Shown piece after piece: positions 57,405-64,000 of a stretch of DNA of 64,000 bases. The notes below the pieces were generated by a model. The model was not told where the DNA came from, ran no database searches, and worked only from the letters and a program-made list of their open reading frames with translations. Every line of letters starts with the position of its first letter. Within the stretch, counting starts at the first letter, position 1. This DNA comes from Stomoxys calcitrans (Eukaryota > Arthropoda > Insecta > Diptera > Muscidae): NCBI RefSeq assembly GCF_963082655.1, contig NC_081553.1, positions 230,503,754-230,567,753 of the forward strand. Reading direction: 5' to 3'. The position numbers and the translations under genes were made by a program.

Positions 57405-57640
57405 ATTTAATTTATTTCATTATTTTATTATATTCGATTTTATTTTATTTTATTTTATTTTACTTTATTTTATTCTATTCTATTTTATCTTATTTTATTT
57501 CATTTTAGTTGTTTTTTGTTTTTATTTGTCCTATTTTATTTTGTTTTATGATATTTTATTTATTTTATTTTTTATTGTATCCGATTTGATTTTACTTTAT
57601 TTAGTTTTATTTTATTTAATAATATATATATTTTATTTTT
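57405..57640 (+). repeat. Degenerate TTTTA repeat upstream of gene 6
   Basis: TTTTATTTTATTTTATTTTA with many variants (TTTCA, TTCTA). It sits between gene 6 and its conserved upstream block, as in gene 4. Confidence 0.75.
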
Positions 57641-57649
57641 TAATACCCT

Positions 57650-57835
57650 TTGTTCTATCATATTTAATTGGAGTTTGTTACGCATAAATTAGCCTCAATC
57701 TTTCATGTAAAGCAGTTAGCAATAATCTCACTGATTTAATTTGTTGCCCAGTTTTTTATACCTTTATTTTGTAGCTACTTTATTGATCAGAGGGGTATTA
57801 CAAAATATTTTTATTAGCCAATCGTTTGTGGTTTC
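57650..57835 (-). other. Conserved non-coding block upstream of gene 6
   Basis: Shares CCTCAATCTTTCATGTAAAG, CAGTTAGCAATAATCTCACT and GATTTAATTTGTTGCCC with the blocks at 39535-39735 and 50752-50935. Confidence 0.5.
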
Positions 57836-58192
57836 TTCCCTTTTCCTTTTCAGATTGAACATCAAGTACCGCGATGCCTTGCTTCCATTGAAGTTTTAGT
57901 CTTTTGTTTTGGCATTCCTATTTAAAGGTCCTAGGTGAAAATACTATTGTACAACTCCTACTACTGACAAAACTGTAAGGTGAGTGTGTTATAGAGCTTG
58001 ATTTTGGATTGATTTCTATGCTATTATCCAAGAAGTCATTGACCTTCTTGGATATCAGATTCGTACAATGCTTCTGAATACCTCTCATTTGAGCCCCTTA
58101 TGACCTCGGGTTACATGCCGACTCAGAGAGATTTTGGAGTGGGGCGTTCCACTAGTTACATAACCCCATGTTCGGGTTTAAGGTAGTGGTTA

Positions 58193-58820
58193 GCAGAGTT
58201 GCCGTTTTGTATTTGTGCTTGTATTTTTATTATGATAAAACCCATACAAAAGACAATGTCTTAAATAAAGTATGGGTTGGTAAAATGATAAGTACAATGA
58301 GTTTGATAGGTTCCTACCAGAATTGGTAGGTTTTCATTATCTTCCTAGATTGACTTCAATGCGCGTTCAATGCATTCAATAGAAAAACAGGGCTATGAGA
58401 CAGCTGTATACAAATATTGTCAGATCTGGTCCATACTCAGATGTTGAGGGGTCCATGCAATTCACTGTAAGGGCGAAAATGGGTAGTAAAAGTGCTTTTC
58501 TTGGATCAAAAACTTAAATCGGAAGATCGCTTTATCCAAACTTGGCACAGGTTTTCATTGAAATGGGGGCAAATATACCACTTTATGGACTCAAGAATTC
58601 TTATCGGAAGATCGGTATAAAGAGTGCTATATCAAGATATAGGCCATTTTAGAACTTGAGGCTGTAGAGTAATTTCAACAAACAGACGGACGGACATGTC
58701 TAGATCGTCTATGAATATAACGACGTAACATATGAAGCATTTTTCGCTTGCAGAACATTTGATAGGATTTTTATTAAATTTTGGTAGGAAATAATTTTCT
58801 GGTGGTTCGGTCCCCATTTG
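58193..58820. mobile_element. hAT-like element relic (same family as 36967-38344)
   Basis: Begins CAGAGTTGCCGTTTTGT and carries GGTTCCTACCAGAATTGGTA near 58310. It ends AAATTTTGGTAGGAAATAAT, the reverse complement of the left end at 36967. It is in inverted orientation and its outer ends are eroded. The preceding 58020-58190 holds a fragment of the TTTCATTTGA family. Confidence 0.6.
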
Positions 58821-58829
58821 ACATTGAAA

Positions 58830-59570
58830 AATGAAGTAGACTGTTTTTACCCAGTATATGTTCGGTTATTATTTTAAAGAACAGGGGCAAGCTTCTCACA
58901 TATCAATTCAGATTCAAGTTTAAATGGAAAACATGAAAATTTCAAAAACATATTTTTTGGTCGTGTTGAGTATAGAGGAAGCTATTAAATACAAATTGCC
59001 TAACGCTCTACAATCCGCCTTTTAATATAATACGACCAAAATTTTAATTTTTCTATTTGTTAAAACCTGTAGCTGAAGTCCCAATTCGAATAAAATTAGA
59101 AGTGAGCGAATTTCTACTTTTAGCTATCGCTTTAAATTTTTCGTTCAAGTAGCAAATTGCAAATAGATCGCCTTTCGTCCCGGATCTCATTGTTAATATA
59201 GGGTTTCTTTTTAATACTTTTTGACCATTGGCCATGTTCTATGTTGCAGGAAACTGAAGCTTCTAAATTATTAATGACTATATATCTGTTTTAAAAACTT
59301 GTTTGCATACATCAGGCCATTGAACAAACCTTAGATATTATCTCAGACTACATAATTGAACTCTTCATTTCAGTTGCACTATAATCCTCTGATTGTACCA
59401 TTACTAAGTACTAAGTTCCAAGTTCTATGTTGCTTATGCAAATTATTCACAGATAATTTACTTTAATGTGCAATAATTCTTGCCATTGCTATAAATCATT
59501 ACAGTCAGTACAACCCAAGAAAAAAATCAAGCTTTAGAACTTTAATCAAGCTTAAGAAGTAAAAAGGTAA
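58830..59570. other. Intergenic, nothing recognised
   Basis: A SINE tail scrap is at about 58868-58925. Otherwise AT-rich DNA with no supported gene. Confidence 0.35.
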
Positions 59571-59574
59571 AATG

Positions 59575-60185
59575 GTTGAATAGTGTGACTCCTTTAGTCA
59601 TTCAACATATCGAAAAATCCAGTTTTCGATCCAACAAAGTATATATATTTCGGATCGCCGTTAAATTCTAAGACGATTTAATGATGTCAGTGTGTCTGTC
59701 TGTCCGTCTGTTGTAATCACTCTACAGCATTCAAAAATTTATATATTGAGCCAAAATTTGGAACAGATGGCTCTTTTTGCTACACGCAGGTTAAGTTTTT
59801 GAACAGGCCAAGTCGAACCATATTTGGATATAGCTGCCATATAGACCGATCTGCCGATTAAGTGTCCGAAGCCCATAAAAGCTTTATATATTACCTGATT
59901 TCGCTGAAATTTTAAGCAGTGAATTGCCTCTTAACAACCCACCTATATATGGTTCAGATCAGAATATATTTAGATATAGCTGCCATATAGACCGATATGC
60001 CGCTGTAGGGTCTGATTTATTGCCTGATTTCGCTGAAACTGTTACATATGTATGAGTTCTCGGGACCTGAAAAAAATTACGATCGAGACCAGCCCCTGTT
60101 TAGATTTAACTATGGATATGGTAGTGAAGTTATAATAGAATATGATGATTAATATATCTTTGTTGGCACGGTAGAACTTAGCACG
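59575..60185 (-). repeat. DINE-1/Helentron-like variant B, degraded
   Basis: Carries GTGTCTGTCTGTCCGTCTGT and about two monomers (TAGCTGCCATATAGACCGAT at about 59830 and 59985). It ends near GTTGGCACGGTAGAACTTAG, a decayed hairpin end. Confidence 0.55.
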
Positions 60186-61015
60186 TTTTTATACCCTCCA
60201 CCATAGGATAGGGGTATACAAATCTAGTCAATCCGTTTGTAACACATGGAAATATTCGTCTCACACCCCATACAGTATATATATCGTCTCGATGTTCTGA
60301 GTCGATTAAGCTATGTCAATCCGTCCATCCTTCCTTCCGTCTGTCGAAATCACGAGAGCGGTCGAACACGTAAAGCTTGCCGCTAGAAATTTTGCACAGA
60401 TACTTACTATTGATGTAGGTTCGTTGGGGATTGCAAATGGGCCATATCGGTTCAGATTTGAATATGCAAATGCAAATTTGCCCATCAGCATTCCACTAAG
60501 GAACAGGGGCAAACTTCTCACATATCAATGAGTGCAGTCCGATTCAAGCTTAAGCAACACCTCTTTGGAGAGAAGTTTTACATGGCATAGTACCTTACAA
60601 ATGTTGCCAGCATTAGGAGGGGAAAACCACCGCTGAACATTTTTTCTGATGGTCTCGCCAGGATTCGAACGTTCAGCGTCATATGCGGACATGGTAACCT
60701 CTGCGCTACGGTGGCCTAAAGGAGATTTGAATATAGCTCCCATATAAACCGATCTCTTGACTTCTTGAACCCCTGGAAACCGCAATTTTTGTACGGTCCG
60801 AATCGGTCTATGGCCTTATATAGCTCCCATATAAACCGGTCTCTCGATCATCCATGTTTGGTTTCCTAGAAGCTTTAATTTTTGCAGGCTTAGCAGAAGT
60901 TTGGTATGCAGAATAAAATTGTGCCATTTAACAAAATTTATTTTGTATAAATTTTTAGCGGAATCTATGGTGGTGGGTTCCCAAAATTCGCTCGGCTGAA
61001 CTTAGCCCGCTTTTC
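60186..61015 (-). mobile_element. DINE-1/Helentron-like element split by a SINE
   Basis: Starts TTTTTATACCCTCCACCATA. Monomer sequence is interrupted at 60466-60722 by a SINE and then resumes (GAATATAGCTCCCATATAAA). It ends GGTGGTGGGTTCCC and a decayed hairpin (ATTCGCTCGGCTGAACTTAG). Confidence 0.68.
60466..60722 (-). mobile_element. tRNA-derived SINE with 12-bp target duplication
   Basis: The head on the minus strand reads CACCGTAGCGCAGAGGTTAC (A box) and, after a small deletion, GTTCGAATCC (B box). The tail ends GGGCAAATTTGCATTTGC. It is flanked by AGATTTGAATAT at 60454-60465 and 60723-60734. It is the clearest insertion of this SINE in the window. Confidence 0.88.
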
Positions 61016-61059
61016 CGTGTTTAGATAAACATTTTTGCTTTTTGGCATTAAATACATGA

Positions 61060-62050
61060 ATCTTTTAGAGACTACACTTGGTCGAGTACGATGCACTGCT
61101 GCCAGCGGCACAGTCTTCGACGGAACCCCCGAATTGTCATCTGGAAGATCATGTTACACGGATGGATGAAAGCTTGAGAACGGAGTAACCTGGAAGTCTA
61201 CATTGAGAATCCAGGGACTGGAATCTGTTTTAGACTGTCTGACCATAATACTTTACTGCAGGCGAAGATCCGGGCGATCACGGAATGCGTGATGTGGTAT
61301 GGTGTTAACGCAAGGACATCTAGTATGAACATCTTTACGGACAGTAAACAGGCAATAACAACCAGGAAGGTAAGATTACGAACAGTTATGGAATGTAAGA
61401 AGGAGATTAACGCCTTCTCTGAAGGTGGCGCGATCCTAATCGTTTGGATGCCGAGCCATACCGAAGTAACTGGAAATGAAAAATCAGACAATTTGACAGT
61501 GAAGGCCAAAGGACTGCCGTCAATAAATTGGGTTTACCTGAACCCTTTCGGGTCGACGCAGTACGAGTTAAGGGCGTGGGCGACGAATGCGCTTGTAACC
61601 CTGTGGCACACCGAAACGGTCGTTAGAACGACGAAAATCCTATGGGGAGATCCAGATCGTGAGAAGACGAGGCTATTACTGAGAGAGCAAGAAGGAGGTC
61701 AGTATAGCTATTGGTATCATAACAAGACACATAGGACTACGATCTCACTTATACAAAATCGGTGCGGCAAGTGATAGCAGGTGTAGGGCATGCGGTAGGG
61801 ATGATGAGACGTTGGAGCATTTCGTATTCCATAACACGGCTTTCGAGGCTAACATATACCGGCACTTAGGTGGAGACACTATACCAGACAAGAACCAACT
61901 TAGGGGCGTGACATGGAACACAATTAGGGATTTTGTAAGTAGCATGGAATTGCTGAACTAAAATTTTTTTTTTCGATGTTACTTTTTTGTTTTTAGAGCG
62001 CACAACAAGCCGATTCCTGGCTTAGGTGTATATCCATAGTATCATGGGGT
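61060..62050 (+). mobile_element. LINE RNase H to 3' end, decayed
   Basis: Plus strand. An RNase H frame (61289-61774) with NIFTDSKQAITTRKVRLRT and PSHTEVTGNEKSDNL is preceded by ICFRLSDHNTLLQAKIRAIT. After a frameshift near 61760 a Cys/His tail CRACGRDDETLEHFVFHNTA follows, then QLRGVTWNTIRDFVSSMELL and a stop near 61960. The 3' UTR contains AGAGCGCACAACAAGCCGAT, also present in 55310-56570. Confidence 0.8.
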
Positions 62051-62067
62051 GGATTAATATCCGCACT

Positions 62068-62778
62068 CTTTTTATACCCTCCACCATAAGATGGGGTTAT
62101 ACTAATTTCGTCATTCTGTTTGAAACTCGTCGTCTCAGACCCCATAAAGTATATATATTCTTGATCGTCATGACATTTAATGTCGATCTAGCCATGTCCG
62201 TCCGTCCGTCTGTCTGTCGAAAGCACGCTAACTTTCGAAGGAGTAAAGCTAGCCGCTTAAAGTTTTGCACAAATGCTTCTTATAGATGTAGGTCGGTTGG
62301 GATTGTAAACGGACGATATCGGTCCATGTTTTGATATAGCTGTCATATGAACCGATCTGGGAACTTGACTTCTTGAGCCTCTATAGGCCGCAATTATTTA
62401 GGTGAAATTTTGTGCAACGGCTTCTCCCATGACCTTCAACTTACGTTTTAAATATGGTCTAAATCGGCCTATAACTTTATACAGCTCCCCTATAAAACAA
62501 TCCCTATTTTACTTTTTGAGCCCCTAAAGGGCGAAATGCTTATTCGATTTGGCTGAAATTTTACACAATGACTTCTACTGTGGTCTCCAACATTCATTCC
62601 ATTATGGTCCGAATCGGACCATAACTTGATATAGCTTCAATAGCTTAGCAATTATTTTCTTTTATCCTTTTCTTTCCTTTGTTTGCCTAAAAAGAGACAC
62701 CGGGAAAAGAACTCGACATATGCGATCCATGATCCAAGATTCGGCCCGACCGAACTTAGCACGCTTTTACTTGTTTTA
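62068..62778 (-). mobile_element. DINE-1/Helentron-like element, both ends
   Basis: Starts TTTTTATACCCTCCACCATA and has GTCGATCTAGCCATGTCCGT. About three monomers follow. It ends GATTCGGCCCGACCGAACTT (near-palindromic hairpin at 62740-62754), then AGCACGCTTTTACTTGTTTT. It is among the better preserved copies and directly follows the LINE 3' end. Confidence 0.72.
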
Positions 62779-62779
62779 A

Positions 62780-63412
62780 CCCAATCTTTACTAGTTTTCT
62801 AAGTATCCATGATGGTTAGGAAATTTAATGTACGAAAATTACGATATTGTACATTAGTTAGAAAAACAAGCCCCCTTAAAATTGGGAGAGCCCTTATAGA
62901 TTTTCATTTTGAAAAAGTATTTTGTGAGGTAAACTGATAATGTATGTACATCTCATTTTACTTCACAAATTATATTTCCCAAACATGTATATGTATTTGA
63001 ATTTAAAGTTAGCACCGTTTTTTCGAAGTTTTACTATTTTCTTCGTTTTGCCAAAGTCTTTTGATTAAAATCATCATTCCATCATTTTTAATTTGTTTTC
63101 GTATATGGATCTATGTAGTATATTTTAAATGTGATGTTCTAAAATAGATGATGGAATTTAATATACCTTCCATCTTACTTCATCCATTAGTAATCAGGAT
63201 TACTAGTAACCTCTTTAATAATGTATAAACCTTTTAAATGATGTGTAACCAAGTATAATCTGCCCAAATACCCAATTTATTTAAATTTCTTTAATTTCAA
63301 ATGGTTTTGGATATTTTTATTTCCATTAATACATATCTTATTATTCCCCTAAACATTTTAGCTGTTAAACTTCTTAAACATTTTATGAATCATTGATTTC
63401 AATTGAACTCAT
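62780..63412. other. 3' flank of takeout-like gene 7
   Basis: AT-rich intergenic DNA with no supported gene. A minus-strand AATAAA-type match near 63316 is possible for gene 7. Confidence 0.35.
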
Positions 63413-63918
63413 TTAATTCATGAAAAACTTATTATAAGGATATTTGGCAAAAACTCTCATAAGCACTTTACGAACAATGTTACTAAAGCCTTTGTCGACG
63501 TGTTCCGCCATCTCGGGATAGAGATCTTTCATGTTTTCATTTAAGATGTGATTCATATTATCGGACAAAGCTTTGTCATTGTAGAGATTGTTGAAGTTCA
63601 CAATAACTTCTTGTGGTTCCAAATGAAGATAAAATTTGTCGAGTTTCATATAGGTTTCCCCATCCTTTTCATAAGGAACTCCAGTCCATCCGAATGTAAG
63701 TGTTGGTTTTACTACGAATTTTTGTGTTAAAAGATTTGTTCACAAATTATTAATTTTTAAGTACACGTCTCAACTTACTCAATGTGATGTTGCATGTATC
63801 ACTTCCGGAAATGGGTAAAAGTAGAACTTTTCCGGTAAGATTATAATGGCCGGTAGTGGTGAGGGTTTCTGATTTGCTTACAATTTCATGATTTACTGCA
63901 ATATCCTTGCCAAATCCC
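63413..63918 (-). CDS. takeout/JHBP-family protein, gene 7 (partial, last two exons)
   Basis: Only the last two coding exons are in the window: 63779-63918 (140 nt) and 63413-63711 (299 nt), the same sizes as in genes 4 to 6. The exon-4 part contains GFGKDIAVNHEIV and DTCNIT. The last exon has LYNDKALSDN and ends YPYNKFFMN. The donor GTAAGT and acceptor TAG are intact and no stop interrupts. The intron between them is short (67 bp). The 5' exons, including the signal peptide, must lie beyond the right edge. It shows that the cluster continues and belongs to the gene 4-6 group. Confidence 0.88.
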
Positions 63919-64000
63919 CTAGAAATAATAAACAGATACGTAAATATGTGTCATAAAATCAGGTGATGAAAAGAAAATGTTCTAAATTCTTTAAGCCATG

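Noticed and set aside
61289..61774. 161-codon frame as a host gene
   Set aside because: Same LINE RNase H family, frameshifted before its Cys/His tail.

Overview
This window looks like AT-rich nuclear DNA of a higher fly, probably a muscid-type calyptrate (Stomoxys, Haematobia or Musca). That rests on compact GT-AG introns, takeout/JHBP-family genes, and short-monomer repeats, mariner and LINE relics of kinds I associate with such flies. The species is inferred. No bacterial, organellar or viral gene was seen.

The only host genes I can support are seven tandem genes of the takeout / haemolymph juvenile-hormone-binding-protein (JHBP) family, all on the minus strand: 402-2497, 10772-17696, 23484-28695, 33075-38836, 45368-49515, 51219-54868, and a partial one at 63413-63918 that continues past the right edge. 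I rebuilt the first six by joining exons with consensus splice sites. They give intact proteins of 242, 244, 250, 244, 244 and 244 residues, each with a signal peptide, two N-terminal cysteines about 7 residues apart, and the C-terminal LFNGDK/LYNDK...DN motif. Genes 1 and 2 have four exons. Genes 3 to 6 have five, split at the same Gly codon. Genes 4 to 7 are close relatives and look like the most recent duplicates. Each complete gene has a TATA-like box 80-95 bp upstream of its ATG. The products are probably secreted carriers of small hydrophobic ligands; neither ligand nor tissue can be read from the sequence.

The other roughly 90% is repeats and decayed transposable elements, many sitting inside introns. 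They include DINE-1/Helentron-like elements (arrays of ~150-bp monomers with a GC-rich hairpin at one end and inverted TATACCCTCCACCAT-type ends); a tRNA-derived SINE; LINE fragments of several clades; mariner/Tc relics and two mariner MITEs with TA target duplications; a hAT-like element with an 8-bp target duplication in an intron of gene 4; and a large palindrome in an intron of gene 5.

Tandem arrays include a ~31-bp minisatellite whose units are each palindromic (intron 1 of gene 3), a 273-bp three-copy repeat with a small ORF (gene 4), and TTTTA microsatellites. Between genes 4 and 5 lies a promoter-like relic without a gene, suggesting a failed or deleted duplicate. No new multi-gene system is evident. 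The most unusual items are the minisatellite, the orphan promoter, the shared upstream block of genes 4 to 6 and the helitron-like repeat families.
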